Origin: Acidobacteriota bacterium
GTDB taxonomy: Bacteria; Acidobacteriota; Terriglobia; Terriglobales; Acidobacteriaceae
Length of the DNA: 64,000 nt
Reading direction: 5' to 3'
NCBI GenBank assembly: GCA_003225175.1
Contig: QIBA01000050.1
Span: 1 to 64,000, forward strand
The notes below the pieces were generated by a model that did no database searches, was not told where the DNA came from, and saw nothing but the letters and a program-made list of their open reading frames with translations. The position numbers and the translations under genes are program-made. Of this stretch, positions 53,124-64,000 are shown piece after piece (positions within the stretch are counted from its first letter, which is position 1; the number at the start of each line of letters is the position of its first letter).

Positions 53124-54380
53124 ATGACCGAACAGCGGTGGTTGCGGATTCTCTCTATCTCATTCGTGATGTACACGATCGCCTATATTGATCGCACCAA
53201 TGTTTCCATGGCGCTGCCTGCGATGAGCGCCGAACTCCACATGGACCCGCGGCAGGCGGGCGACGCCGTGGGAGTTTTCTTCTGGGGATACCTGCTCCTG
53301 CAAATGCCCGCCGGATACCTGGCGCAACACTGGAGCGCGAAACGAGTCGTGGGGATTCTTCTGGTCGCGTGGGGCGTGTGCTCCGTCGCGACGGGCCTGG
53401 TTCAGTCAGCAGCGCAATTCTGGATGATGAGACTCGTGCTTGGACTGGCAGAAGGAGGAGTTTGGCCTGCGGTCCTTGTTCTGGTCGCGCACTGGTTTCC
53501 TCGTGCGGAACGAGCGCGGGCGAATGCTTACTGGATGCTGTGTCTTCCGCTCTCCGTTGTGATTTCGTCTCCGCTCTCCGGGTGGCTGCTTACGCATTGG
53601 AACTGGCGGGTGCTCTTGGTGGTCGAAGGCGCTTTGCCGTTCTTGTGGCTCCTCATCTGGTTGAGGACAATCGATGATTTCCCGAAGAAGGCAAAGTGGA
53701 TCTCTGCCGGGGAGCTGCAGTATCTCGAGCGAACGCTTGCCGCCGAGGCTGCCGATAGCAAGCCTCAGGAGCGAGTCAGCTATCTGGCAGCTCTGCTGTC
53801 GCCGCAGGTCTTGATTCTTACCGCGATTTATTTTCTCCGTAACTTTGGCAGTTATGGCTCGCTGTTCTGGCTTCCCACCGCTCTTAACAACACGAGGAAG
53901 CTCAGCGATCTGACGTTAGGCAACATAATCACGATTCCATATGTGCTGGCAGCGATCCTGATGGTTGCTGCAGCTAAGAGTTCTGACAGGACTGGCGAGC
54001 GGCGCGCTCACATGAGCCTCACGCTGATCGTTTCGGGAGTGTCGTTTTTGGCGGCTCTGGCTACTCAGCGATTCCCGTTCGTGTCATTTACTCTGATCAG
54101 TTTGGCAGTAGCGGCGGTGTATGCATCGCTCGGCCCATTTTGGGCATTGCCCACAGAGACGCTGCCGCTCAAGGTCGTTGCTACCGCCATGGGATTGATT
54201 AACGCAATTGGAAATCTTGGCGGATATTTCGGTCCGGTGGTCGTCGGACACTTCCTGAAGCAATCCGGCGGCTTTGTTTACGGATTTGGAAGTCTGGGCA
54301 TCGCGCTGATCATCGCGGCGGCGATGGCTTTCATGCTGCGTCCGGCACAGCCGGCGGTTGCGGCGACGGTGAGTTGTTGA
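53124..54380 (+). CDS. MFS transporter, anion:cation symporter type
   Basis: Twelve-helix major facilitator of the ACS group (glucarate/galactarate/tartrate-like carriers). Seen: AYIDRTNVSMALPAMSAEL in helix 1, GYLLLQMPAGYLAQHWSAKR, RLVLGLAEGGVWPAVLVLV, and NAIGNLGGYFGPVVVGHF in helix 11, all typical of GudP/GarP-like transporters. Length 418. It lies in the divergent gap after the aldolase genes and probably imports the sugar acid degraded here; the exact acid is not determined. Confidence 0.88.
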   Translation: MTEQRWLRILSISFVMYTIAYIDRTNVSMALPAMSAELHMDPRQAGDAVGVFFWGYLLLQMPAGYLAQHWSAKRVVGILLVAWGVCSVATGLVQSAAQFWMMRLVLGLAEGGVWPAVLVLVAHWFPRAERARANAYWMLCLPLSVVISSPLSGWLLTHWNWRVLLVVEGALPFLWLLIWLRTIDDFPKKAKWISAGELQYLERTLAAEAADSKPQERVSYLAALLSPQVLILTAIYFLRNFGSYGSLFWLPTALNNTRKLSDLTLGNIITIPYVLAAILMVAAAKSSDRTGERRAHMSLTLIVSGVSFLAALATQRFPFVSFTLISLAVAAVYASLGPFWALPTETLPLKVVATAMGLINAIGNLGGYFGPVVVGHFLKQSGGFVYGFGSLGIALIIAAAMAFMLRPAQPAVAATVSC

Positions 54381-54499
54381 GGTATGTCTAAAGCAAAGGC
54401 CGCGACGGCGGCCTGACAAACTGATACAAGGCGGCAGCGTCCTGCAGGCGCCGCAGGCTTCGACTTCGACTTCTTCCTTGTAAAAAGAAGTTCGCTTGC

Positions 54500-56209
<1,710 letters not shown>

Positions 56210-56246
56210 GAATCCAGATCCTCCACAGCTCTTTCCGCTAATTGTT

Positions 56247-57572
56247 TTACATCTGAAGAGTCTTTTCTCGCCGCCTCGGCGACACAGCGAGGACAAATCC
56301 GGCCGCCGCTACCGCCGAGAGAGAAAGATAAAGTACTCCAGCAGTAAATGAATGCGTAGCCTTGCTCAAGTGACCTACGACATAAGGACCGGCGAACCCA
56401 CCAAGATTGCCGATAGAATTAATCAAGCCAATCGAGACGGCTGCCGCCGTCCCACAAAGAAAGCTGCTGGGTATGGACCAGAAGCCGGGAAGATAACTAT
56501 ACAGTCCGGCTCCAGCCACACAGAACAGCAGCAGTGGCAGAAAGACTCCCTGCGGCCACAAACTCAGCGCCAGGCCGGTGGCGATCAGGAGCATGCTGAT
56601 TGCAGTGTGCCAGCGCCGTTCGCCAGTACGGTCCGAGGACCATCCGACCAGCAGCATTGATAAGAGTCCGACAGCGAAAGGCAACGAGGCCATAGTTGAG
56701 ACGAGAAGATTCGAAAAGCCTGACAATCTCTTCAGGATTGTGGGAAACCAGAAGGTAAATCCGAAGACACTGTTTGCCACGAAAAAATATGCCGTGCACA
56801 GAAAAACCACGTTCTTGTGCCGTATCGCCTGCCACAAGCTAACCGGATGATCGGCTCGTTTCGCCTCAATTTCTTTCTGAAGTTCTGAACTGATCCATCC
56901 CCGCTCCTCCGGAGAGAGCCACGCAGCCTGATGCGGCCAATCAGTCAAATAGAAGATCGTGATTATTCCAAATAGTACCGCCGGCAGACCTTCGAGGATG
57001 AAGAGCCAGCGCCATCCGGCAAGGCCGAACCAATGGATTCCCAAAAGCAATCCCGAAATTGGAGACCCTACCAGGTTGGAAATCGGCTGCGCGACGGTGA
57101 ATGCGGCCAGCGCTCGCGCACGGTCCTGGGGCCGCACCCAGTGACTCAAATAGACAATAATTCCCGGGAAGAAGCCTGCTTCTGCTACTCCCAAGAGAAA
57201 CCGAACCCAGTAGAACTGCACCGGAGTACGAATGAACCCTGTACACATCGCGATGATGCCCCAGGAGATCATGATGCGTGCAATCCATTTCCGTGCGCTC
57301 CACTTTTCAACGAGTATCGTTCCGGGAATCTCGAGCAACAAATATCCAACAAAGAAGATGCCGGCTCCGAAACCATAGATCTCTGGGCCGAACTTCAGAT
57401 CGTTGACCATCTCGAGTGCGGCATAGCCGACGTTCACCCTATCCAGGTAGGCGATGATGTACAGGAGCGTCACGTAAGGCAGAATCCGTTTGGCAATTCG
57501 ACGCCGCGTGCGTCGGATTATTGGGTCAGCCACGACTTCAAGGACCATTTCGGGATGTCGTGAGCTACTCAT
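56247..57572 (-). CDS. MFS transporter, ACS family
   Basis: A second ACS-type carrier, related to tartrate, phthalate or hexuronate transporters. Seen: AYLDRVNVGYAALEMVNDL in helix 1, GAGIFFVGYLLLEIPGTILV, RFLLGVAEAGFFPGIIVYL and GLINSIGNLGGFAGPYVVGHL. Length 441, twelve predicted helices. Its ATG overlaps the dgoK stop (ATGA), and it is 37 bp upstream of the IlvD/Edd gene. This suggests a dgoK-transporter-dehydratase operon for uptake, dehydration and phosphorylation of one sugar acid. Confidence 0.88.
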   Translation of the reverse strand: MSSSRHPEMVLEVVADPIIRRTRRRIAKRILPYVTLLYIIAYLDRVNVGYAALEMVNDLKFGPEIYGFGAGIFFVGYLLLEIPGTILVEKWSARKWIARIMISWGIIAMCTGFIRTPVQFYWVRFLLGVAEAGFFPGIIVYLSHWVRPQDRARALAAFTVAQPISNLVGSPISGLLLGIHWFGLAGWRWLFILEGLPAVLFGIITIFYLTDWPHQAAWLSPEERGWISSELQKEIEAKRADHPVSLWQAIRHKNVVFLCTAYFFVANSVFGFTFWFPTILKRLSGFSNLLVSTMASLPFAVGLLSMLLVGWSSDRTGERRWHTAISMLLIATGLALSLWPQGVFLPLLLFCVAGAGLYSYLPGFWSIPSSFLCGTAAAVSIGLINSIGNLGGFAGPYVVGHLSKATHSFTAGVLYLSLSAVAAAGFVLAVSPRRREKTLQM

Positions 57573-58612
57573 TCGTCAAAGCCCTTCTGAGAGGCATTGG
57601 CCTGAAGGCAGCGCGCCAGCAGAATGCGTTGCATGGCCTTGAGCAAAGCCATCTCAGCCTGCTGCTGGCTGACGAGTGTGGCTTGAATGTTTACTCGAGA
57701 TAGAGCTGTTTGCCATGCTTCTGAAATTGCCAAGTGTCCAACCAGAGCAACTTGCGTGTGCGTACCAATCAAACCTCGAGCCAGCAAAGCATCCAAATCC
57801 GACGCGATGAATGCCCCTACAACAAACGCCAGACGATCTTCGGGGCTGCCCTGATGTGTCAGGTCAAGAAGGCGCGCGCAAAACAAAGCCCGTGCCAGAC
57901 CCGATTGACGGTGCTCTGCCATGCCGGCTTCGATCCATTCTGGCGACAGTCTTGCTGGTCTTTCGCGAAGCACGGAACCGGCAATAATTGTGTGTAACTG
58001 CACCGCATGAATCAACTCGCCAGAAAGTGAAGTGACGCTTGCCCGAATTCTTCCGTTGCCATCCAGTTGAATCGCCTTCCAGTGCGACCCCAGATTCAGC
58101 ACAACTGCCGGTAATGCCATCGTTCCCAGCGTCACCAGGCCGGCGCAAACAGTTTCCTCTCCTCGCATTATGTCTACCTGGTTGATTGAGGTCGCATCGG
58201 GGCACGCAGGACCAGAGCGCACTCCGGGAATGAGAAGGAAAGGAAGATCCGAGATATCAGGGAAGTGACGCCATTGGGCCGCAGCCGCAAGGTCTGAAAT
58301 TCCCGCCGGAGCCTGAATATGCGGTACTTCTGCGAGTCCTAAATTAGAACCAATCATGCCGGTTGCCACGATGTAGCCGGGTGAATCACAAGGCACCGCT
58401 GTTCCTTCAGCCTCGCGGCATGCTTTCCTGATCAGCTCTTCCAAGCCTTTTCGAATTCCTTGTCCACCGTCGCATGTAGCGTCGCGGATTCCTATCTTTT
58501 CGCTTATTCTGGCGATAATCCGATCTCCGGACGTAAGCCAAACACGGGTATTCGTAGTGCCCATGTCGATGTACAGAGCGCAAAGAGCGACTTGATCTCC
58601 GGTTATATCCAC
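57569..58612 (-). CDS. dgoK: 2-dehydro-3-deoxygalactonokinase
   Basis: Phosphorylates 2-keto-3-deoxygalactonate at C6 using ATP, in the De Ley-Doudoroff route. Family blocks: LYIDMGTTNTRVWLTSGDRI (phosphate-binding), VATGMIGSNLGL, VDIMRGEETVCAG and LNLGSHWKAIQLDGNG. Length about 347. The start GTG 58612 follows AAGGA by six bases; the frame reaches a TTG at 58639 without a ribosome site. The matching KDPGal aldolase (DgoA) is not in the window. Confidence 0.87.
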   Translation of the reverse strand: MDITGDQVALCALYIDMGTTNTRVWLTSGDRIIARISEKIGIRDATCDGGQGIRKGLEELIRKACREAEGTAVPCDSPGYIVATGMIGSNLGLAEVPHIQAPAGISDLAAAAQWRHFPDISDLPFLLIPGVRSGPACPDATSINQVDIMRGEETVCAGLVTLGTMALPAVVLNLGSHWKAIQLDGNGRIRASVTSLSGELIHAVQLHTIIAGSVLRERPARLSPEWIEAGMAEHRQSGLARALFCARLLDLTHQGSPEDRLAFVVGAFIASDLDALLARGLIGTHTQVALVGHLAISEAWQTALSRVNIQATLVSQQQAEMALLKAMQRILLARCLQANASQKGFDE

Positions 58613-58754
58613 TCCTCGTTCCTTTTCGCGTCCCTGCAATATACGTCAGGAGAAAGAGATTCGTATGGTGAGATAAAACGCCTGTTTTTACGAACACTAG
58701 AGACTCATCATGCTGTGTCTCTGCCTGCGCGCTGCGTTGTAAGATGTGCTCGCG

Positions 58755-60206
58755 ATGAGCATTGAGCGAGCGGCGCCGCCGTACCTCCGAGTGCATGAGG
58801 TGGATAACGTTGGGATTGTTGTCGACCCGAACGGACTTCGGGCCGGCACGCAACTCCTGAGCGGCCTTACACTGCGCGAGAGCATTCCGCAAGCACACAA
58901 AATCGCGCTGGAGGCGGTCGATCCCGGCGCACCTGTGGTTCGTTACGGGCAAACGATTGCTTTCGCTAAGCCGCAGCCTCCACTCACAGGGCAGAGCTTC
59001 GAGGGCTTTCGTAATCCGGATGGCAGCGTTGGAACCAAGAACATCCTGGGCATCACCACGACGGTGCAATGTGTCGCGCCTACAGTCGACTACGCTGTTC
59101 GGAGAATCAAAAGCGAACTGCTTCCTCGATTCCCAAATGTGGACGACGCCGTTGCGATTACGCACACTTATGGATGCGGAGTCGCGCTTGAAGCTCCAGG
59201 CGCGGAGATTCCGATCCGCACACTTCGGCATATTGGTACACACCCCAATCTCGGAGCGGCGCCGCTGGTCGTGAGCCTGGGATGCGAGAAGCTTCAGCCT
59301 GACCGTCTGTTCCCCGATCACAACTTCGTACGATTACCCATTTTGGAAAATGATCCTCTTGTAGTCCGCATGCAAGATGAGCACGGGTTTGCCGAAGTGG
59401 TTGCCGCGATCCTGCGGGCGGCTGAGAAGCGACTGGAGCAACTGAATCGCCGGCAGCGCGAGACGGTGCCCGCATCAGAGCTGGTTGTCGGCCTGCAATG
59501 CGGAGGCAGTGATGCATTTTCAGGCGTAACCTGCAATCCTGCGGTTGGGTTCGCTGCCGATCTTCTTGTGCGTGCCGGCGCGACCGTGATGTTTTCCGAA
59601 GTCACCGAAGTACGCGACGCAGTGCATCTGCTCACTCCGCGCGCGGCCAGCAAGCAGGTTGCGCTGGACCTGATCCGCGAGATGCGTTGGTACGACGAGT
59701 ATCTCGCTCGAGGCGCAACTGATCGAACTGCCAATCCCACGCCGGGCAACAAGCGCGGCGGCCTCGCCAATGTTGTGGAGAAGGCACTGGGATCTATTGC
59801 GAAAGCCGGAACATCGGCTCTTGCAGCGGTTGCAACCCATGGAGAGCGCGTCAATACTAAAGGCCTTGTGTTCGCGGCAACGCCGGCCAGCGATTTCATC
59901 TGCGGCACGCAACAACTAGCCTCGATGAACGTCCACATCTTCACCACAGGTGAGGGGAGTCCCTATGGACTTGCCATGGTTCCGGTGATCAAAGTCTCGT
60001 CTCGCACTGCCCTCGCTGAACGGTGGCCTGACCTCATCGACATCGATGCCGGTCGTATCGCCACCGGGTCCGCGACGATCGAAGATGTGGGATGGCAGAT
60101 CTTCCAATTCGTTCTTGACGTTGCCAGCGGCCGCAAACGCACTTGGGCCGATCATTGGGGCTTACACAACAGTTTGGCTCCTTTCAACCCAGGTCCAGTG
60201 ACCTAA
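58755..60206 (+). CDS. garD: Galactarate/altronate dehydratase (GarD/UxaA family)
   Basis: Iron-dependent dehydratase for galactarate or a related aldarate. An N-terminal SAF-like domain ([17 protein letters not shown]) is followed by the catalytic domain with [56 protein letters not shown] and [20 protein letters not shown]. The GCEKLQP block is the GarD form, whereas UxaA has a different one, so galactarate is the favoured substrate. ATG 58755 is preferred over GTG 58746. It is divergent from the dgoK operon. Its product equals that of glucarate dehydratase, so the aldolase could serve both. Confidence 0.85.
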   Translation: MSIERAAPPYLRVHEVDNVGIVVDPNGLRAGTQLLSGLTLRESIPQAHKIALEAVDPGAPVVRYGQTIAFAKPQPPLTGQSFEGFRNPDGSVGTKNILGITTTVQCVAPTVDYAVRRIKSELLPRFPNVDDAVAITHTYGCGVALEAPGAEIPIRTLRHIGTHPNLGAAPLVVSLGCEKLQPDRLFPDHNFVRLPILENDPLVVRMQDEHGFAEVVAAILRAAEKRLEQLNRRQRETVPASELVVGLQCGGSDAFSGVTCNPAVGFAADLLVRAGATVMFSEVTEVRDAVHLLTPRAASKQVALDLIREMRWYDEYLARGATDRTANPTPGNKRGGLANVVEKALGSIAKAGTSALAAVATHGERVNTKGLVFAATPASDFICGTQQLASMNVHIFTTGEGSPYGLAMVPVIKVSSRTALAERWPDLIDIDAGRIATGSATIEDVGWQIFQFVLDVASGRKRTWADHWGLHNSLAPFNPGPVT

Positions 60207-60334
60207 ACGCCTCTGAAGGTCACTTCCAAGTCCGAGCCGACCGATGTTGGGCCGATTCGCCCCTACCGAATTGTTGCTGTGGGTAGCTGCAGAGTTTAGT
60301 TTTCGTACACTATTGCAGGAGATTTCCCTCTTCA

Positions 60335-61012
60335 ATGCAGCGGATTCTGGTGATCGAAGACGATCCAAAGGTCCAGAAATCAATGAGTCGGCTATTTGAG
60401 CCCGAGGGATTCGCCGTTGAGATCGCCGGCGACGGGCTTAGCGGTGTACAGGCTTTTTCAGCTCGGCCTGCGAACGTCGTGCTTCTCGATTTGCGGATGC
60501 CGGGAATGGGCGGAAGAGACGTGTGTCGCGAGATTAAGCGGCTGTCGACATCCGTTCCGATCATCGTCGTGAGCGCGACCTCCGACGAAACGGATAAAGT
60601 GCTCCTGCTGGAACTCGGGGCTGACGACTACGTCACCAAGCCGTTTTCGCCCCGCGAGTTGCTGGCGCGAGTACGGGCCGCGTTGCGTCGCTCGGGAAGG
60701 GCGCCACTCGAGGAACGTTTCGTCTTTGGTCAGGTGGACGTCGATTTCACGCGCATGCAACTCTCCCGTTCTGGTGAGCCGATTCCGTTAACGGCGCAGG
60801 AATTTAAGGTGCTCAGGTTCATGGTTGAGAATCGTGAGCGCGTAATTTCGCGCGACGAGCTGCTCAACGAGGTTTGGGGATACAGCGATTATCCCAGCAC
60901 ACGAACGGTGGACAACCACATCATGAAACTCCGGCAAAAGCTGGAGGCGGAACCGGCCAATCCGGCGCACTTTCTCACTGTGCACGGAGTTGGATATCGC
61001 TTTGTTCCCTAG
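60335..61012 (+). CDS. OmpR-family response regulator
   Basis: Receiver domain (residues 1-118) with acidic pocket EDD, phospho-Asp52 in VVLLDLRMPG and Lys in DYVTKPFSPREL; then a winged-helix DNA-binding domain (about 128-225) with ISRDELLNEVWGYSDYPSTR and TVDNHIMKLRQKLEAEP, ending in TVHGVGYRFV. Length 225 is standard; closest in style to KdpE/PhoB-like regulators. Nine bases separate it from the histidine kinase gene, so they form a pair. Confidence 0.92.
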   Translation: MQRILVIEDDPKVQKSMSRLFEPEGFAVEIAGDGLSGVQAFSARPANVVLLDLRMPGMGGRDVCREIKRLSTSVPIIVVSATSDETDKVLLLELGADDYVTKPFSPRELLARVRAALRRSGRAPLEERFVFGQVDVDFTRMQLSRSGEPIPLTAQEFKVLRFMVENRERVISRDELLNEVWGYSDYPSTRTVDNHIMKLRQKLEAEPANPAHFLTVHGVGYRFVP

Positions 61013-61021
61013 TACAAATTT

Positions 61022-62785
61022 GTGACCCTGCGTGCAAAATTCCTGCTTGCCTTGCTGCTGATCTCCGGTGGCCTCACCACCGCGAGCCTGGTGGTCGTCA
61101 GGCGTGTGGTCACGAGCCACATACGCGCGCAGATTGTTCAAGACCTGCAGAACTCCGTTGCGACCTTCCAAAACGTACAGCGCCAGCGAGAGAGCACGCT
61201 CGCACACTCCGGTGATTTGATAGCCGACCTGCCAATTGTGCGGGCGCTTATGACCACGCAGCACGCAGTCACGATCCAGGACGTTTCCACGGGAATTTGG
61301 CGGACTTCGGGCAGTGATTTGCTCGTGCTCGCCGATGCAAATGGAAAAGTAATTGCGATTCAGGCGAATTCGATCGACATTCCGCTCGCCGAAACTCAAC
61401 AGCAACTGTCGCAATCCATGTCTTCATCGAGCCCCACGCTTTGGTGGAGCTGTGGAAGACATTTGTTTGAGGTTGCCGTCCGCCCAATTTACCTGGGGCC
61501 GAAAGAGTTAAACCGAGTAGTTGGTTTTCTGGCGTTAGGCTCCGAGATCGATGAGAAGGTTACCCGCGAATTAAGCGAGGTTGCCGCCAGCGAAGTCGTC
61601 TTTCGGGCAGACGATCGGTTTATGCAAACCACTCTGACTGCCATTCAGGAGACAGAGTTGGAGAGAAACCGCTCCGCGGCTTTTGCGGCGGTAAAAGCGC
61701 AGCAGATTCAGCTGAACAACGAACGCTTCCTGGCGAGGGAGGTTCAACTTTCCACCGTCCCGGTTGCAGTGCGGCTGACCGTCCTTAAATCGCTCGACCA
61801 GTCGAGCTGGTTCATAAGCCACCTCGATCGGGTTCTCGTCCTTCTTGGGGGTATCGCGCTCCTGCTTGGCGCCGGGCTGGTGTGGATCATCTCGCGAACG
61901 ATTACGCAGCCGCTGAGATCGCTCGTCGCAGGTGTGCGTGCCCTGGGAAAGTCGGACTTCGAGTTTCCGGTGACGCCCTACGGTGGAGACGAGGTTGCAC
62001 AACTGACGTCAGCGTTCGCAAGAATGCGGGCCGATCTGCAGCAGAGTCAGCGCCAGCTGATTGATAGTGAACGCCTCGCGACCATCGGTCGCATGGCCAG
62101 CTCCATATCGCACGACCTGAGACACCACTTATCTGCGATCATTGCGAACGCGGAATTCTTGAGCGATGATCGCCGCAGAAGTTCAGAACGGGAAGAGCTG
62201 TACCTGGAGATTCAAACCGCCGTTCATCAGATGAACGAACTGATCGATTCACTGCTGGAGTTTTCCCGGACGCGAGAGTCGCTTCGTCTCAACCCTTCAC
62301 ATCCCGAACAGGCGGTCCGTTCCGCGATCAATACCATCCGTATGCGATCGGAATTCCGTGATATCAGTATCGAAATGGGAGCGAACGGAACTTCAGAAGG
62401 AGCCTATGACATCAGGAAGCTGGAAAGGGTATTTCATAACCTGCTGCTGAATGCGTGCGAGGCGGTGTCGCCCAGCACCGGGAAAATCAGCGTCGACCTG
62501 CTGGAAAACAGGAACAACATCGAAATCCGCGTTACAGATAACGGACGCGGCATCCCGGACTATCTGCAGCACAGGATCTTTGAGCCGTTCTTCACTCAGG
62601 GAAAAGCCAATGGAACCGGATTAGGTTTAACCGTGGCGCAGAAGATCGTTGAGGACCACAGCGGAGACTTGCTTCTTGAAAGCAGCTCCGCAAAAGGAAC
62701 TACCTTCCTTGTCATGCTGCCACTTGGTCCCAGGAAACCGAGTGTGAGCTTTGGGACCAGCAACACCGCCGCCGTGACCCCGTAG
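61022..62785 (+). CDS. Sensor histidine kinase with HAMP domain
   Basis: Domains: an N-terminal helix (residues 7-27), a periplasmic sensor of about 240 residues, a second helix (270-290), a HAMP linker (290-343, ISRTITQPLRSLVAGVRALG), a HisKA dimerisation domain with phospho-His364 in ASSISHDLRHHLSA, and an ATPase domain with FHNLLLNACEAVS, DNGRGIPDYLQ and GTGLGLTVAQKIVEDHSGD. Length 587. The start is GTG 61022. The periplasmic part has a PAS/Cache-like pattern (LLVLADANGKVIAIQ) suggesting a small-molecule ligand. It is followed by a porin-like gene, so the pair may control outer-membrane uptake. Confidence 0.9.
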   Translation: MTLRAKFLLALLLISGGLTTASLVVVRRVVTSHIRAQIVQDLQNSVATFQNVQRQRESTLAHSGDLIADLPIVRALMTTQHAVTIQDVSTGIWRTSGSDLLVLADANGKVIAIQANSIDIPLAETQQQLSQSMSSSSPTLWWSCGRHLFEVAVRPIYLGPKELNRVVGFLALGSEIDEKVTRELSEVAASEVVFRADDRFMQTTLTAIQETELERNRSAAFAAVKAQQIQLNNERFLAREVQLSTVPVAVRLTVLKSLDQSSWFISHLDRVLVLLGGIALLLGAGLVWIISRTITQPLRSLVAGVRALGKSDFEFPVTPYGGDEVAQLTSAFARMRADLQQSQRQLIDSERLATIGRMASSISHDLRHHLSAIIANAEFLSDDRRRSSEREELYLEIQTAVHQMNELIDSLLEFSRTRESLRLNPSHPEQAVRSAINTIRMRSEFRDISIEMGANGTSEGAYDIRKLERVFHNLLLNACEAVSPSTGKISVDLLENRNNIEIRVTDNGRGIPDYLQHRIFEPFFTQGKANGTGLGLTVAQKIVEDHSGDLLLESSSAKGTTFLVMLPLGPRKPSVSFGTSNTAAVTP

Positions 62786-62831
62786 TAAAAAAGTTCTTCT
62801 CTTCGCTCATTCAGAAAAGGAGTTCAAGTCT

Positions 62832-64000
62832 ATGGATGCGCAGATTACCCGGCTCTTGATCACTATCCTCCTCGCTTGCGGGACGACTGTGGCTCAACAA
62901 GCGCCGCCCGCAAATCCTTCTAATTCAGAAGCGCAATTGGCCAGTGTCGTTCAAGAGCTGCAAAGGCAAATTGCGAGGCTGGAAACCTCGGTTGAGGAGC
63001 TGCGCGGCGAAGCGAGTCGCTACCGTGAGGAGACGACAGAACTCAAGCGGCGGCTGGAACTGATCTCGAATGCGGAAGCGCGATCAGAACTTCCACCAGC
63101 GGCAGCCGAGACTGCTGCAACGAATCAAGAACCGGATCAGACATCCGGCAGATCGGCGTCTGCAAAATTGTCGAAGCTGGAAGAGCAGTATGAACTGCTT
63201 ACCGGGAAGGTCGATGATCAATATCAAACCAAAGTGGAGAGCGGATCGAGATATCGCGTTCGCCTCTCCGGCTTGGCGATGCTGAATATGTTCAGCAATC
63301 GTGGAGTGCCCTACAGTGTGGACAGTCCCGGCATCGCGCCACCAACAAGTATCTCGTATGGTGGCGGTTCGTTTGCGGGAACGCTGCGGCAATCGCAGCT
63401 TGGTGTTGAAGCTTTTGGCCCGGAATGGGCAGGGGCTCGGGTTTCGGGGGACCTCAGATTCGATTTTGCAGGTGGATTTCCCAATACGGCAGATGGGGCT
63501 ACATTCGGCCTTATGCGCCTGCGCACGGGAAACGTGCGCCTGAATTGGTCGCGCACTTCGTTGAGCGCCGGACAGGATTCCCCATTATTCTCGCCGCTGT
63601 CGCCGACATCGCTCATTTCACTCGCGCAACCCGAATTCTCCTACAGCGGAAATCTTTGGACCTGGACGCCACAAATCCAGGTACAGCACTGGTTCGACTT
63701 GCCAGATTCGCAACGACTAACACTGGCTGCGAGTGTGCTTGATGCACTCACTGGAGAGCCCCCAAGCTCACAGTTCGAGCGCTTGCCTCAAGCCGGCGAA
63801 GCTTCAAGGCAGCCTGGGTACGCGGCCCGCATTGGTTGGTCACGATCGGTCGATGAAGACCGGCCGCTCTCAATTGGCGCAAGCGGGTACTTCAACCGCC
63901 AGAATTGGGGAGCAAATCACGGGGTTGATGGCTGGGCCGCGACTTCCGACTGGCAGGTTCCTCTGGTTCGCCGCCTCAGTATCAAGGGTGAGTTCTATCG
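62832..64000 (+). CDS. Outer-membrane porin-like protein, 3' end outside the window
   Basis: The frame opens with ATG 62832 after AAGGAG, has a signal peptide (RLLITILLACGTTVAQQ), then a coiled-coil stretch (about residues 35-80: LQRQIARLETSVEELRGE, ELKRRLELI) and a beta-barrel beginning near YRVRLSGLAMLNMFSNRGV, with alternating strands such as VSGDLRFDFAGGFPN and VRLNWSRTSLSAGQD. The start of the barrel resembles carbohydrate-selective or OprO-like porins. The frame is open to the window end, with 389 codons seen. It follows the histidine kinase by 46 bp on the same strand and may be its target. Confidence 0.75.
   Translation, partial: MDAQITRLLITILLACGTTVAQQAPPANPSNSEAQLASVVQELQRQIARLETSVEELRGEASRYREETTELKRRLELISNAEARSELPPAAAETAATNQEPDQTSGRSASAKLSKLEEQYELLTGKVDDQYQTKVESGSRYRVRLSGLAMLNMFSNRGVPYSVDSPGIAPPTSISYGGGSFAGTLRQSQLGVEAFGPEWAGARVSGDLRFDFAGGFPNTADGATFGLMRLRTGNVRLNWSRTSLSAGQDSPLFSPLSPTSLISLAQPEFSYSGNLWTWTPQIQVQHWFDLPDSQRLTLAASVLDALTGEPPSSQFERLPQAGEASRQPGYAARIGWSRSVDEDRPLSIGASGYFNRQNWGANHGVDGWAATSDWQVPLVRRLSIKGEFY

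Noticed and set aside
58407-59321. 304-codon minus-strand frame across dgoK and garD starts
   Set aside because: It overlaps two clearly coding genes in other frames and has a shadow-like Arg-rich composition.

Overview
The window looks like chromosomal DNA of an acidobacterium, probably class Terriglobia. The basis is the gene set: an Oar-type TonB-dependent receptor with an N-terminal carboxypeptidase-regulatory-like domain, an ECF sigma/anti-sigma pair followed by DUF4097 and PDZ proteins, a DUF4331 protein next to a TPR protein, Ser/Gly/Asn-rich lipoproteins with SSC lipoboxes, and many short palindromic intergenic repeats. This placement is inference from gene content. No rRNA or tRNA gene was seen.

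Layout. 1-4.1 kb: the 3' end of an ECF sigma factor, a zinc-finger anti-sigma factor with C-terminal HEAT repeats, a DUF4097 surface protein and a double-PDZ protein, closed by a clear terminator. 4.2-9.8 kb: small secreted and membrane proteins, a sugar/H+ symporter, an overlapping metB-metC-like pair behind a strong promoter and a ~200 nt leader, and an Ig-like lipoprotein. 9.8-15.5 kb: a leuABCD operon, in which LeuA lacks its feedback domain, divergent from a LysR regulator, plus a 49-residue basic protein. 15.6-23.3 kb: an almost complete arginine operon, argR-C-B-D-F-G-H followed by a GNAT acetylglutamate synthase. Every junction overlaps, and the first gene sits under an ARG-box-controlled sigma70 promoter. 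23.4-30.7 kb: PilZ protein, signal peptidase I, purM, purN, purB, ubiX, and a ClC chloride-channel gene broken by three single-base deletions.

30.8-43.3 kb: an NtrC-type regulator whose GAFTGA loop is altered, a solo Clp-N protein, TPR/DUF4331/lipoprotein genes, thioredoxin reductase, an S9 peptidase, a sorting-type outer-membrane lipoprotein factor, a 5'-truncated VapC toxin remnant and a MATE exporter. 43.3-51.2 kb: the TonB receptor, a frameshifted multihaem cytochrome/TPR gene, and the main repeat cluster. 49.5-60.2 kb: a sugar-acid catabolic locus holding glucarate dehydratase, HpcH/HpaI aldolase, aldo/keto reductase, two MFS transporters, an IlvD/Edd pentonate/hexonate dehydratase, a DgoK kinase and a GarD/UxaA dehydratase. 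60.3-64 kb: an OmpR-type response regulator, a histidine kinase and an outer-membrane porin-like gene that runs off the window.

Together the window describes a soil-type heterotroph that makes leucine, arginine, sulphur amino acids and purines, and that imports and degrades plant-derived sugar acids. The most unusual items are the repeat families (three different small elements with terminal inverted repeats, one with its ends amplified into tandem arrays), the three decayed genes, the NtrC-like regulator without GAFTGA, and the truncated LeuA.
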